A DNA stretch of 57,355 bases. Source: Bradyrhizobium sp. Ec3.3. GTDB lineage: Bacteria > Pseudomonadota > Alphaproteobacteria > Rhizobiales > Xanthobacteraceae. Both the position numbers and the translations under genes were made by a program. Shown one piece after another: positions 8,617 to 18,002 of this stretch. The notes beneath the pieces are model-generated. The model was not told the DNA's origin. It searched no databases and worked only from the letters and a program-made list of their open reading frames with translations. The stretch is taken from NCBI RefSeq assembly GCF_000472925.1, contig NZ_AXAS01000056.1, positions 191 to 57,545 of the forward strand, in the 5' to 3' direction. The stretch's first letter is position 1. Every line of letters starts with the position of its first letter.

Positions 8617-9543
8617 ATGACGGACTCAATCGCCATCGACAACGTCATTCCGCGCGCTGACATTGTCAAGCGGTCGGCGCGCATTGGCGCCGAAATCCGG
8701 AACATCAAGCTTTCCGGGAATCTCCCGGACCAGACGATCGCGGCGATCAACCAGGTTCTGCTTGAACACAAGGTCATCTTCTTCCGCGATCAGGGCCACC
8801 TCGACGACGCCGAGCAGGAGCGCTTTGCCGTCCGACTCGGAAAACTTGTGCCGCATCCGACCGTCGGTGCCACCAAGGGAACCGCATCGATCCTCGAGCT
8901 CGACTCCGCCCGCGGCGGCGGCCGCGCCGACCAGTGGCACACGGACGTCACCTTCGTCGACGCCTATCCAAAAATCTCCGTCCTGCGCGGCGTCGTGATT
9001 CCCGAGTTCGGTGGCGACACGATCTGGTCGAACACGGCGGCGGCCTATCTCGATCTGCCGGCGCCGCTCCGCAAGCTCGCGGACGAGCTGTGGGCGGTGC
9101 ATAGCAACGCCTACGACTACGCGGTCAAGACTCGCGCGAGCGAAGCCGACAGGAAGCATTTCGAGGAGGTCTTCACCGGCACGATCTACGAGACCGAGCA
9201 TCCTGTCGTCCGCGTTCATCCCGAAACCGACGAGCGGACGCTGGTGCTCGGCAATTTCGTCCAGCGCTTCGTCGGCCTGTCGAAATACGACAGCCAGAAG
9301 CTGTTCGACCTGTTCCAGTCGCACGTTACCGCGCCGGAGAACACCGTGCGGTGGAGCTGGCGGCAAGGAGATGTGGTGATCTGGGACAACCGCGCCACCC
9401 AGCATTATGCCGTCAATGACTACGGCGACCAGCACCGCGTTGTGCGGCGTGCCACCTTCGACGGCGATGTGCCGGTCTCGATCGATGGCCGCAAAAGCGT
9501 GACCTGTATCAAGGCCACCAAGCCGCAGGCGAAGGCCGCCTAG
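8617..9543 (+). CDS. TauD/TfdA-family Fe(II)/2-oxoglutarate dioxygenase
   Basis: The 308-residue enzyme has the 2-His-1-carboxylate iron site: His108 and Asp110 in QWHTDVTF and the distal His263 in TQHYAVNDYG. Arg residues at about 274-277 (HRVVRR) bind 2-oxoglutarate. The family hydroxylates the carbon next to sulfonate or sulfate groups and so releases sulfite or sulfate (taurine, alkylsulfonates, alkylsulfates as for AtsK). The gene is the first of a plus-strand set with an ABC importer of the SsuA/TauA type, which supports an organosulfur substrate; the exact compound cannot be read from the sequence. The ATG sits at the end of a purine-rich gaacatgac context. The gene is intact, unlike two of its three operon partners. 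Confidence 0.88.
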   Translation: MTDSIAIDNVIPRADIVKRSARIGAEIRNIKLSGNLPDQTIAAINQVLLEHKVIFFRDQGHLDDAEQERFAVRLGKLVPHPTVGATKGTASILELDSARGGGRADQWHTDVTFVDAYPKISVLRGVVIPEFGGDTIWSNTAAAYLDLPAPLRKLADELWAVHSNAYDYAVKTRASEADRKHFEEVFTGTIYETEHPVVRVHPETDERTLVLGNFVQRFVGLSKYDSQKLFDLFQSHVTAPENTVRWSWRQGDVVIWDNRATQHYAVNDYGDQHRVVRRATFDGDVPVSIDGRKSVTCIKATKPQAKAA

Positions 9544-9570
9544 ACCATCAGCGACACGAGGGTGACAATC

Positions 9571-10621
9571 ATGAGAATTCAATCGTTGCGCCGGATGACG
9601 TCCGGCGCACTCTCGAAGGCTCGTCGACTGGGCCTAGCCGGCATCGCGACGATGGGGCTGATGGGTGCTACCATGGCCGAGCCGCCGCTCGAAAAGACCG
9701 AGGTCCGGTACCAGGGCTGGGCCGGCCAGGTGACATTCGTCGAGCTGGCGGACGATCTTGGCTACCTCGCGCCGCTCAAGCTCAAATGGGTCGGCAACAC
9801 CATCAGTGGACCGCAGGACATCCAGACCGTAGTCACCGGCGACATCGATATTGGCGGCGCGTTCTATGGTGCGATCATCAAGCTGATCGCGGCGAAGGCA
9901 CCCATCAAGGCGGTAGTCGGCTACTATGGATCCGACGACAACACCTACAACGGCTACTACGTGAAGGAGGACAGCCCGATCAAGACCGCGCGCGATCTGA
10001 TCGGCAAGAAGGTCGCGGTCAACACGCTCGGCGCTCACCTCGAGTTCGTGTTGCGGGAATATCTCGCCCGAAACGGCCTGACGCCCGCCGAGGCCAAGCA
10101 GGTGACGCTGGTCGCGATTCCTCCCGTTACCGGCGAACAGGCGCTAAGGCAAGGGCAGGTCGAAGTCACCACGCTGAGCGGAATCCTTCGCGACAAGGCG
10201 CTCGATCGCGGCGGCATTCGCAGACTGTTTGCCGACACTGATCTGTTCGACAATTTCACCGGCGGCTCCTACGTCCTGCGCGACAAGTTCATCAAGGACA
10301 ATCCAACACCTCCGTAAACTGATCGAAGGTGTGTCGCGTGCCATCGCATGGGCGCAGATAACCCCGCCGGAGGAGGTCCGCGCCCGCTTCGAGCGCGTTA
10401 TCGCCGAGCGCAAGCGCAACGAGGACTCAACGCCAATCAAATATTGGAAGAGCACCGGTGTCGCGACCAAGGGCGGAGTGATCGGCGACGCCGAGCTTCA
10501 GGTGTGGATCGACTGGCTGGTCAAGGACGGTCTGCTCAAGCAGGACCAGCTCAAGCCGTCCGATCTTTATACCAACGAGTTCAACTATTTCCGTTCGGGC
10601 AAGACCGCGGAGGCCAAATGA
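9571..10621 (+). pseudogene. sulfonate-type ABC substrate-binding protein, frameshifted
   Basis: The gene encodes an exported periplasmic binding protein of the SsuA/TauA group. The signal peptide is at residues 5-35 (GLAGIATMGLMGATMA). The body includes YQGWAGQVTFVELADDLG, the ligand lobe with DIDIGGAFYGAIIKLIA and the GKKVAVNTLGAH segment. Just after DKFIKDNP (about 10307) the frame hits a stop. The C-terminal lobe resumes in another frame as RKLIEGVSRAIAWAQ and ends at 10621. A loss of two bases compared with a normal DNPNTLRKL reading explains it. The original length is about 350 residues. The truncated product would lack the hinge-closing helices. It is translationally linked to the ATPase by an ATGA overlap. 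Confidence 0.85.
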
Positions 10622-11481
10622 CAAATGCCAAGATCCGCTTCGAGCATGTGCGGAAGGAGTTTTTGGTCCGCGGCAAGGATGGCGGGCCGGCGCAACGCTT
10701 CACTGCGCTGGACGACATCACGCTGGACGTTCGTGACGGCGAATTTCTGGCGCTGGTCGGTCCGAGCGGCTGCGGCAAGTCGACGTTGCTGGACCTGCTT
10801 GGCGGTCTGACACCACCAAGCAGCGGGCGCATCCTGCTCGATGGCAAGCCGATCGAAAGACCGGCGCGTGATCGCGGCATCGTCTTCCAGCAATATGCGC
10901 TGTTCCCCTGGCGCACGGCCGCCGAGAATGTCGCGTTTGGGCTCGACATTGCGGGGCTGAGGACGAGGGAGCGGCGCGAGAGAGCGCTGCATTATCTCGA
11001 TCTGGTTGGGCTATCGGGGTTCGCGGACAGATATCCGCACGAGCTCTCCGGCGGCATGAAACAGCGCGTCGCGATCGCCCGGAGCCTCGCCTACGATCCC
11101 GAGGTGCTGCTGATGGACGAGCCGTTCGCAGCTCTCGATCCCCAGACGCGCGAAACGCTCCAGGGCGAGCTGCTGCGGATCTGGCGCAGAACGGGAAAGA
11201 CGATCCTCTTCATAACGCACGGAATCGACGAGGCCGTCGTTCTTGGCCAGCGGGTTGCGGTGATGACCTCGCGTCCCGGCTGCATCAAGGAGGTCGTGGA
11301 CGTTCCCGGCGAAATGCACAGCGAGACCGAGGACGTCCGCTCGTTTCCGCAATTCGGGCGCGTGCGCCACGACGTCTGGTCATTGCTGCGCGATGAGGTC
11401 CTGAAGGCGCAGGGATCGCAGCTTCCCGCAGCGGGCGAACGCGTACGAGCCAAGACTACAAAGGAGTTGGCGCATGTCTAA
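10618..11481 (+). CDS. ABC transporter ATP-binding protein (SsuB/TauB type)
   Basis: The intact 287-residue ATPase carries Walker A GPSGCGKST at residues 48-56, Q-loop FQQYALFPW, signature LSGGMKQR, Walker B VLLMDEPFAALD and the switch His in FITHGIDEA. This subfamily energises nitrate/sulfonate/bicarbonate-type importers. ATG 10618 overlaps the stop of the binding-protein gene, and its end overlaps the start of the permease gene by 8 bases, so the three were one operon. Both partner genes are frameshifted, so the ATPase probably has no transporter to drive unless it pairs with the intact permease of the minus-strand operon. Confidence 0.92.
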   Translation: MTNAKIRFEHVRKEFLVRGKDGGPAQRFTALDDITLDVRDGEFLALVGPSGCGKSTLLDLLGGLTPPSSGRILLDGKPIERPARDRGIVFQQYALFPWRTAAENVAFGLDIAGLRTRERRERALHYLDLVGLSGFADRYPHELSGGMKQRVAIARSLAYDPEVLLMDEPFAALDPQTRETLQGELLRIWRRTGKTILFITHGIDEAVVLGQRVAVMTSRPGCIKEVVDVPGEMHSETEDVRSFPQFGRVRHDVWSLLRDEVLKAQGSQLPAAGERVRAKTTKELAHV

Positions 11482-12340
11482 TCTGGAGATGCTGACGCTT
11501 CTGGAGCTGGCGGAGGGGCGACCAAAAGACCATGCTGCGCAACGCGCGAGCTCGTTGGCTGACGCGTCCAGCGGCCTCGCGCAGCGGTTCGGAGCACTTG
11601 GTCAACGGTCCCTGCTGCTGGTGTTGTTACTGGCCGTCTGGGAAGCCGCGCCACGTCTGGGGCTCGTGGACGTGACGTTCCTGCCGCCGTTCTCCGAGGT
11701 GATCGCTGCAGGCTGGCAGCTCGCGCAGACCGGCGAGCTTTACGACGACGTCGGCGCGAGCCTGCTGCGGGCCCTCAGTGGATTCCTGATCGCCGTCGGC
11801 CTGATGGTGCCGCTGGGTCTGCTCACGGGATGGTACGCGCGGCTCGGTGAAGTCCTCAACCAGATCATCGAGATTGCGCGGAATACGGCACCTCTGGCGC
11901 TGTTGCCGGTGTTCATCCTGCTGCTTGGCATCGGCGAGCTGTCGAAGGTCAGTCATGGTGATCTATAGCTGCGCCTGGCCTTTGCTCCTGAACACGATCG
12001 CGGCCGTCCGGCAGGTCGATCCGCTTCTGGTCAGGTCGGCGCGGACGATGGGCGCGACGCCGAGCCAGCTGTTCCGCAAGGTGATCCTGCCGGCGTCCTT
12101 GCCGACGATCTTCGTCGGGATTCGCCTGGCCAGCGCCTCCGCGATGCTGGTGCTGGTGGCCTCCGAGATGGTCGGCGCGAAATCTGGGCTCGGCTATTCA
12201 TCATCAACAGCCAATACAGCTTCCTGATCCCGCCGATGTATTTCGGGATCCTCGGGATCACCGTGATCGGCCTTGTCTTCAACGCCATCCTCGAGGCGCT
12301 GGAACGCCGGCTGATGCGCTGGAAGGCGCCGGCTGTCTAG
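11474..12340 (+). pseudogene. ABC transporter permease (SsuC type), two frameshifts
   Basis: The start MSNLEMLTLLELAEG and the first membrane spans (LLLVLLLAVWEAAPRLG; LLRALSGFLIAVGLMVPLG) are in frame. After GIGELSKVS (about 11950) an extra base moves the sequence to a second frame, MVIYSCAWPLLLNTIAAV, which holds the EAA loop (RQVDPLLVRSARTMGATPSQ). After GAKSGLGY (about 12200) a further shift is needed to read INSQYSFLIPPMYFGILG and the normal C-terminus ending at 12340. The full length would be about 288 residues with six spans. The gene ends 4 bases inside the convergent cysE. It is probably nonfunctional. Confidence 0.85.
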
Positions 12341-13287
12341 ACCTGCTTGTTGCGCGCCATGGCCTGCGTCACGATGCTGTTCGGCGGCACGTCCTGGGTC
12401 ACCCAGACATTGCCGCCGATGGTCGAGCCCCGGCCGATCGTGATCCGGCCGAGGATGGTCGCGCCGGCATAGATCACGACGTCGTCCTCGACGATCGGAT
12501 GCCGAGCGTCGCCCTTGATCAGATTGCCCTCATGGTCGGTGGGGAAGTGGCGCGCGCCCAGCGTCACGGCCTGGTAGATTCGGACGTTATTGCCGATGAT
12601 CGCGGTCTCCCCGACGACGACGCCGGTACCGTGATCGATGAAGAAGCCGGAACCGATGCTCGCGCCGGGATGAATGTCGATGCCGGTCCTGGTGTGGGCG
12701 ATTTCCGCGACGAGACGCGCAATCAACCGCGTGCCGAGCCGGTGGAGGATGTGCGCTAGGCGGTGGTGGATGATCGCGGTCATCCCGGGATAGCCGATCA
12801 GGATCTCAGGAAAATTCCTGGCCGCGGGATCGCCAACGAAGGCGGCGCGGAGGTCGCTGATGATCAGCCCGCGCACATCTGGAAGCTGCGAGGCAAAGCC
12901 GCGCGTCAGCTCGATCGCCTCGTCGCGCCGGAAGCCGGGCGTGAGTTTATCGCCGACGAAGAGCGCGGCGCGATGGATCTGGTCGCAAAGGTTGTCGAGG
13001 GCGATGCTGAGGCGGTTGCCGACGAAATAGTCGATATTCTCGCCGTCGAGATCGAATTGGCCATAGTGCCGCGGAAACAGTGCTTCGGTCAGGCCGTCGA
13101 GAATAGCCTGGAGCGCCTCGCGTGACGGGGCGCGGCGGGCCTCGCCATCCCGGCGGATGCTGTGGGTCTCCTCCCGCGAGGCGCGGAGCGCGGCGACGAG
13201 CCGATCGAGCTGCCAGCGCTTCTGCGCGGGATTGCCCGGGGTGAGCGTCGCCTCCTCGGAGGATTGCTGGGGAACCTCGTGCTTCAT
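12337..13287 (-). CDS. cysE: serine O-acetyltransferase (SrpH/EpsC-type CysE)
   Basis: The enzyme makes O-acetylserine from serine and acetyl-CoA, the acceptor for sulfide in cysteine synthesis. The 316-residue protein has a long N-terminal helical region and a left-handed beta-helix with hexapeptide repeats (GIDIHPGASIGSGFFIDHG, VVVGETAIIGNNVRIYQAV, IYAGATILGRITIGRGSTI). DIHPGA and the FIDHGTGVVVGE block are catalytic features of SAT. It is the last gene of the minus-strand sulfur operon, 40 bases after the flavin reductase gene, so carbon-skeleton supply is coupled to sulfite release. The long N-terminus resembles the EpsC/SrpH group rather than the enteric form. Confidence 0.9.
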   Translation of the reverse strand: MKHEVPQQSSEEATLTPGNPAQKRWQLDRLVAALRASREETHSIRRDGEARRAPSREALQAILDGLTEALFPRHYGQFDLDGENIDYFVGNRLSIALDNLCDQIHRAALFVGDKLTPGFRRDEAIELTRGFASQLPDVRGLIISDLRAAFVGDPAARNFPEILIGYPGMTAIIHHRLAHILHRLGTRLIARLVAEIAHTRTGIDIHPGASIGSGFFIDHGTGVVVGETAIIGNNVRIYQAVTLGARHFPTDHEGNLIKGDARHPIVEDDVVIYAGATILGRITIGRGSTIGGNVWVTQDVPPNSIVTQAMARNKQV

Positions 13288-13327
13288 GCTGCCGTAACCC
13301 CATCGGTTGTGATGCCGGTGTATGGGG

Positions 13328-13894
13328 TCACCTCACGTGCGCCAAGGGAATGGTGTTCTCCCAGAGAAGATCCAGCTCGTGCTTGATCTCGATGTACTGG
13401 CCGTTCCAGTACACCAGTCCGGAAAGCTGCGGCGACAGGTCGAAGCTCAACAGGCTGCCGACGATGATCCCGTGTGAGTAGCGCTCGATGATCTCCTCGA
13501 CGCGGCATTCGATGGTCGCGAGCGAGTTGCCAAGCAGCGGAACGCCGGACGTGCCCGCAGACCATGGAGCGCTGTCAAAACGTAGTGGGCCCTTGAGGCG
13601 GCCATTGCTGAACCGGCTCGCCAGCTCCTGCTGGTCGGAGCCCAGAATATTCACGCCGAATATCCCGTGGCGCTCGATCAGCGCAAAGGACGACGCCTGC
13701 CGGTTGACGCTGACCAGCAGGCGCGGCGGACTTGCGCTGAGCGAGGTCAGCGACGTGACCGTCATCCCCGTGATGTCCTCGTCGCGCCCGGCCGTGATGA
13801 TGCTCACGCCGCCGGCGAGGCGACGCATCACCGCGCGAAACTGGTGCTCGATCTCGTCGTTGTCAGTAACGAGGTGAATGTCCGACTTTCCCAT
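13328..13894 (-). CDS. flavin reductase (NADH:FMN oxidoreductase family)
   Basis: The 188-residue protein belongs to the flavin-reductase-like (HpaC/DIM6/NTAB) split-barrel family. Landmarks are FRAVMRRLAGGVSIITAG, GMTVTSLTSLSASPP, LLVSVNRQASSFALI, FGVNILGSDQQELASRFS and the His of YSHGIIVGSLLSF. It supplies reduced FMN to two-component monooxygenases. It sits 46 bases after the DszC-like oxygenase gene, its likely partner. I chose ATG 13894 because AGGAG lies just upstream; the frame stays open further but would overlap the oxygenase gene. Confidence 0.88.
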   Translation of the reverse strand: MGKSDIHLVTDNDEIEHQFRAVMRRLAGGVSIITAGRDEDITGMTVTSLTSLSASPPRLLVSVNRQASSFALIERHGIFGVNILGSDQQELASRFSNGRLKGPLRFDSAPWSAGTSGVPLLGNSLATIECRVEEIIERYSHGIIVGSLLSFDLSPQLSGLVYWNGQYIEIKHELDLLWENTIPLAHVR

Positions 13895-13940
13895 GTCTAT
13901 CTCTCCTGCATCGGACGGTCGAATGCTGGCGTCCTTGATC

Positions 13941-15170
13941 CTAGAAGAAGCCCTTTGTCTGCAACGGCGTGCCGTTAATCTCGTATTGACTGATCGAGCG
14001 CGTCTTGTAGATGGTCGGATTGTGGGATGAGAGTGTCCTGGCATTGCGCCAGTGGCGATCGAAATTGGTGACCTTCTTGGTCGCCGATGCTCCGCCGACG
14101 TCGAACAGCAGGCTGCCGCCGCGAATGGCGAAATCGTCGGCAATGATCTTGGCTTTGGCCGAGAGCAGCGCCGCAGTGTGGGCGGCTTCGGCCGCGTTCG
14201 ATGCACTTGCGTCAGAGGCGTCGGTCGCGACATCCAGCGCCTCGGCGGCCGTGAGCACCACGGTTTCGGCGGCGAAGGCGCCGCTGGCGATCTGGCCGAC
14301 GGTCTGCTGGAGCAGGGGATCCTCGGTCGGGATTTCGTTCGGAGCGTAGAACGTCCGCTTGCGCGAGCGCACCAGGGCGGTGGCGTCGCGCAGTGTGGCG
14401 CGTGCGATCCCGGCGACGACGGCGATCAGGAAGAGCTGAGCGAATGTATTTGAGTAGGGCGCGCCATAGCCGACGTCGGGCGCGTCGAATACGATTTCCT
14501 GGCGCTTGACCTTGACGTTGCGGAAGTGCGTCGTGCCTGTCGCCGTCAGGCGCTGCCCAAGCCCGTCCCAGTCGTCGACCAGCTCGATGCCTTCGCGCTT
14601 GATCGGGACGATCGTCGCGCCGCTTGTGCCGGCGGGATCGGCGGCGCGCACCAGCACGTAGTCCGAATACAAGGTGCCAGTGCTGTAATATTTGATGCCG
14701 TTCAGGAGGTGATCGCCATTACCGTCGGGCGTGAGCGTCGTGCCGGGTGTGACATTGCCGACGCGCGGGCTCTCGAGCTCGGTGGTGGCAAGGCCGATGA
14801 TGGCGCCATCGGCAACGGCCCTCTGCCATTCCCGGCTCTGTTCGTCCTTGGGCGTGCGAACGAGACGCTCGACCACGCTGAAATGATTGCGCAGGATATG
14901 GGCGACGTTGGCGTCGGCCTCGCCGAGGCGAATGACGAAGGCAAACAGCTCGCGAATCGAGATGCCGCCGCCGCCCGTCTCCGCGGGAAGACGCAATGCG
15001 CCGAGGCGCGCGCGACGGATGAGGTCGATCGCGTCAAACGGAAGCACGCGGTCGCGCTCCCGCGCGCCTGCGCCTTCGGCGATCTGGTTAAGCAGCGCGT
15101 CCAGTTCGGGGGACTGGGCTTTGAGTGGCTGTGACGTGTTCAGCGAGGAGGCGGCTACGGGTCTGTTCAT
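13941..15170 (-). CDS. DszC/SfnC-like FMNH2-dependent monooxygenase (acyl-CoA dehydrogenase fold)
   Basis: The 409-residue protein has the acyl-CoA dehydrogenase fold: an N-terminal helical domain (LGALRLPAETGGGGISI, FVIRLGEADANVAHILRNH), a beta domain (GLATTELESPRVG, LNGIKYYSTGTLYSDYVLV) and a C-terminal helical bundle (IRGGSLLFDVGGASATKKV, NFDRHWRNARTLSSHNP). The RHWRNARTLSSHNP motif is characteristic of the flavin monooxygenase branch that includes DszC, which oxidises dibenzothiophene sulfur, and SfnC-type enzymes for sulfones. Its neighbours (importer, flavin reductase, serine acetyltransferase) support a role in freeing sulfur from an organosulfur compound. It begins 18 bases after the binding-protein gene. 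The substrate is not known. Confidence 0.85.
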   Translation of the reverse strand: MNRPVAASSLNTSQPLKAQSPELDALLNQIAEGAGARERDRVLPFDAIDLIRRARLGALRLPAETGGGGISIRELFAFVIRLGEADANVAHILRNHFSVVERLVRTPKDEQSREWQRAVADGAIIGLATTELESPRVGNVTPGTTLTPDGNGDHLLNGIKYYSTGTLYSDYVLVRAADPAGTSGATIVPIKREGIELVDDWDGLGQRLTATGTTHFRNVKVKRQEIVFDAPDVGYGAPYSNTFAQLFLIAVVAGIARATLRDATALVRSRKRTFYAPNEIPTEDPLLQQTVGQIASGAFAAETVVLTAAEALDVATDASDASASNAAEAAHTAALLSAKAKIIADDFAIRGGSLLFDVGGASATKKVTNFDRHWRNARTLSSHNPTIYKTRSISQYEINGTPLQTKGFF

Positions 15171-15188
15171 TGTTGTTGCCTGTTCGTC

Positions 15189-16190
15189 CTAGAGCTGCGC
15201 GAGATGGTCGCTCACCTTGACCGGCTCCGGCAGAACCTTGCGCGCGACGAGCCAGTCCGCGGCCTTCTGCAGATCGGAGACGAACTGCTTGTCGTCGACG
15301 GAGAGGTACCGGTACCGCCGCTTCAGCGAGATGAATTGGTCGCGGACCTCGTCGCTGTATTTTCCGGCCTTCTGCGCGATGTACTCGGCTTCCTTGGCAT
15401 TCTCCGAGACCCATTTGCCTTCGGCGCGGAACGCCTCGTTGACGGCACGAACCAGCGCGGGGTTGTCGGTCGCGAATTTGCGGGTGGTCAGGTAGGACGT
15501 GTAATCGATCTGGAAATCCAGGTCGCGGCCCTCCAGGAAGAGGTCGTGCGCCTTGTATTCGAGCCGGGCGATATCGACGCCGGGGCTCCACATCGACCAG
15601 GCATCAACCTTGCCCGAGGCAAGCGCAGGCGCGGCATCTGGCGGATTGAGGTAGACGAACTTGACCGCGGAGCGGTCGACCTTGTGCTTCTCGAGCGCCG
15701 CAACCAGCAGGAACTCGCCCAGACCCGAGCGGTTGACCGCGACCGACTTGCCGACGAGGTCCTCGATCTTGTCGATACCCGAGCCGTCCTTGGCGATGAT
15801 CGCCGTGGTGCGCGGCTCGTACACCACGAATTGCGTGAACACTAGCGGCGGGCCGGCAATGATGGCGGCCAGCGCCGGTGTGGTGCTGCCGCCGAAGCTG
15901 AAATCGGCGCTGCCGCCGGTCACCGCCTGCAAGGTCGGCGCATGGTTCGAGAACGGGCCGAGCCACTCGACCTTGACGCCGTCCCTGGCCAGCACTTTCT
16001 CGAATTCGCCGCGCTCCTTGGCGATCAGGTTGAGGCCGCCGAGGCCCCAGGTCAGGCGCACCGTATCCGTGGTGCGCCCGGTACCGGCCTCGGCGAAATG
16101 GGAGAGGTTCAGACCGGCGAGCGCACCAATGCCGAAGGCCGCGGAGCCGAGAAAGCCGCGCCGGGATGGTTTGGCGGAGAAGTCAGACAT
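15189..16190 (-). CDS. Tat-exported ABC substrate-binding protein (SsuA/NMT1-like)
   Basis: The 333-residue periplasmic binding protein has a twin-arginine leader (SRRGFLGSAAFGIGALAGL). The first lobe includes LTWGLGGLNLIAKERG and VTGGSADFSFGGSTTPAL. The second includes GKSVAVNRSGLGEFLLVAAL and GKVDAWSMWSPGVDIA. This architecture serves aliphatic sulfonate and related importers. The gene lies 19 bases after the ATPase gene in a tight operon with the oxygenase downstream. The Tat rather than Sec signal is seen in several members. The ligand is inferred to be a sulfonate or sulfone from context only. Confidence 0.88.
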   Translation of the reverse strand: MSDFSAKPSRRGFLGSAAFGIGALAGLNLSHFAEAGTGRTTDTVRLTWGLGGLNLIAKERGEFEKVLARDGVKVEWLGPFSNHAPTLQAVTGGSADFSFGGSTTPALAAIIAGPPLVFTQFVVYEPRTTAIIAKDGSGIDKIEDLVGKSVAVNRSGLGEFLLVAALEKHKVDRSAVKFVYLNPPDAAPALASGKVDAWSMWSPGVDIARLEYKAHDLFLEGRDLDFQIDYTSYLTTRKFATDNPALVRAVNEAFRAEGKWVSENAKEAEYIAQKAGKYSDEVRDQFISLKRRYRYLSVDDKQFVSDLQKAADWLVARKVLPEPVKVSDHLAQL

Positions 16191-16209
16191 GAACGGCCTT
16201 CCAAGTCAC

Positions 16210-16923
16210 TCAATTCAAGGGGGGAGACGAGGTCACGCCAAGCTCGGCCAGGAGATCGATGCGCGAAATCGAAGTCGCGTCGGACGCGCGATGCTCGAAG
16301 GCGATCGCACCACTCCGCATCACCAGGATGCGATCGGCCAGCGTGATGGCTTCGTCGACATCATGGGTAACGAGCAAGACACCGGGGCGGTGACTGGCGA
16401 TCAGCTCGCGGACGAGCTCATGCATACGGATGCGGGTAAGGGCGTCGAGTGCCGCGAAGGGCTCGTCCAGCAGCAGGAGTTCCGGCTGCTGGACCAGCGC
16501 ACGCGCGAGCGCGACGCGCTGCGCCTGCCCGCCCGAGAGATTGCGCGGCCAATCGTCGAGCCCGACTTCCGCCAGCGCTTCGGCGGCGCGCTCGCGCGCA
16601 TCCGGAATCTGCAAGCCAAGCGCGACGTTGCGCCACAGATTGTCCCACGGCAGCAGGCGATGCTCCTGGAAGACGACAGCAGGCCGGCGCGGCGCGTTGA
16701 TCCGTCCGCCCTGGATCGGGTCACGGCCGGCGAGTACGCGCAGGAGCGTGGTCTTGCCGCAGCCGCTCTCGCCGAGCAGGGCAACGAATTCGCCGCGCTC
16801 GATGCGCAGGTTGAGCTTCTCGATGACGATCCGCTTGCCGTAGGCGCGCGTCAGATTGCTCACGACGACGGCCGGCCCGGAACCAGCGGCACTCGCGTGA
16901 GAAGGCGCGACGTGAACATTCAT
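16210..16923 (-). CDS. ssuB: ABC transporter ATP-binding protein (SsuB type)
   Basis: The 237-residue ATPase shows Walker A GESGCGKTT at residues 51-59, Q-loop FQEHRLLPWDN, signature NLSGGQAQR, Walker B LLLLDEPFAALD and switch VTHDVDEA. RLLPWDNLWRNVALGL and the short overall length are typical of SsuB. Its ATG overlaps the permease stop (ATGA), showing translational coupling. It drives import through the adjacent permease for the ligand of the Tat-exported binding protein. Confidence 0.9.
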   Translation of the reverse strand: MNVHVAPSHASAAGSGPAVVVSNLTRAYGKRIVIEKLNLRIERGEFVALLGESGCGKTTLLRVLAGRDPIQGGRINAPRRPAVVFQEHRLLPWDNLWRNVALGLQIPDARERAAEALAEVGLDDWPRNLSGGQAQRVALARALVQQPELLLLDEPFAALDALTRIRMHELVRELIASHRPGVLLVTHDVDEAITLADRILVMRSGAIAFEHRASDATSISRIDLLAELGVTSSPPLN

Positions 16924-17786
16924 CGCGCGGCCCCATAGTTCGGGTGCCAGGCGAGCAGGCGCCGTTCGAGGACGCGGGCGATAGCGTCCGCTGCCACCCC
17001 GATCAGGGCGTAGATCACGATTGTCAGCACGATGACATCGGTACGCAGGAACTCGCGCGCGTCCATGGCAAGGAAGCCGATGCCGGATTGCGCGCCAATA
17101 GTTTCTGCAACGACCAGCGCCAGCCAGGCTGTCGCGAGTGCATAGCGAACGCCAGTCAGGATTGACGGCAATGCGCCCGGCAGAATGATCCGCCGGATCA
17201 ATTTGAACGCACCAAGCCCCTGGATCCGGCCAAGTTCGATCAGCTTCGGATCGACTTGCCGGATTCCCAAGACGGTGTTGATGTAGATCGGGAAGGTGAC
17301 GCCGAGCGCCACGAGGAAGATCTTCTCGGCTTCGCCGACGCCGAGCCAGACGATGACGAGGGGCAGCAAGGCCAGGAACGGAATCGCACGGATCATCTGC
17401 ACGCTGCGATCGACCACAGCCTCGGCGATACGCGAGAACCCGACGAGCGTGAAGCCGACAGCACTGCCAATCGCAAAACCTGCCACCGCGCGCAAAAGGC
17501 TGATGCCCAGGTCATCCAACAGGCTGCCGGACGAAATAAGCTTGAACGCAGTTCTCATGATTTTGCTCGGCGCAGGTAGCACCTGCGGCGACAACCACCC
17601 GGCCTGTGCCAAAAGCTCCCACGCAATCACTAGCGTATTCGGAGCAAGCCAGGACAATAGTTGCAAGCCGTTCTGTCCAAGCCTACTGGGCGCACGCGTT
17701 GCGGACGGAGCGCCATTCTGCTGGCCCTGATCTGATGCGACGGCAGTTGCAGCCGGCTCGACGTTGCTCAACTCGATATTGCTCAA
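16920..17786 (-). CDS. ssuC: ABC transporter permease (SsuC type)
   Basis: The protein has six predicted membrane spans (for example TLVIAWELLAQAGWL, LLRAVAGFAIGSAVGFTLV, IPFLALLPLVIVWLGVG, IVIYALIGVAADAIARVL) and a canonical EAA cytoplasmic loop (ELGRIQGLGAFKLIRRIILP) that contacts the ATPase. The frame is open far upstream, but a TTG at 17786 (MSNIELSNVEPAATA) with GAGGA about 11 bases ahead gives 288 residues, the usual size. The longer version would add an N-terminus without family similarity. It is the first gene of the minus-strand sulfur operon, so the operon promoter should lie just right of 17786. The start is moderately sure, the function well supported. Confidence 0.85.
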   Translation of the reverse strand: MSNIELSNVEPAATAVASDQGQQNGAPSATRAPSRLGQNGLQLLSWLAPNTLVIAWELLAQAGWLSPQVLPAPSKIMRTAFKLISSGSLLDDLGISLLRAVAGFAIGSAVGFTLVGFSRIAEAVVDRSVQMIRAIPFLALLPLVIVWLGVGEAEKIFLVALGVTFPIYINTVLGIRQVDPKLIELGRIQGLGAFKLIRRIILPGALPSILTGVRYALATAWLALVVAETIGAQSGIGFLAMDAREFLRTDVIVLTIVIYALIGVAADAIARVLERRLLAWHPNYGAAR

Positions 17787-18002
17787 GACGGGTCGTCCTC
17801 GCTTGATCGCACATGCGACAAGCGCACAAGCTCGGGTCGGCAATGAGCTGCCGCCTCTTGCAAAATGTCCCACGAATTCGCGCGAACAGAAATAGAGCGG
17901 TTTTTCAATTGTGGTTCGTTGCAGAGTGTTCTGATCTCGCCGCGGCGAGACGCGCGACAAAGAAAATCTTTTGATGAGGGGCGTGCTTGATCTCGCGTCA
18001 GG

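Noticed and set aside
8626..9582. 318-codon minus-strand frame opposite the dioxygenase
   Set aside because: The complete TauD-type motif set lies on the plus strand; the antisense product is low-complexity.
9571..12340. Programmed frameshifting in the binding-protein and permease genes
   Set aside because: No slippery heptamer or stimulatory structure is visible at the shift points, and other genes in the region are broken in the same way.
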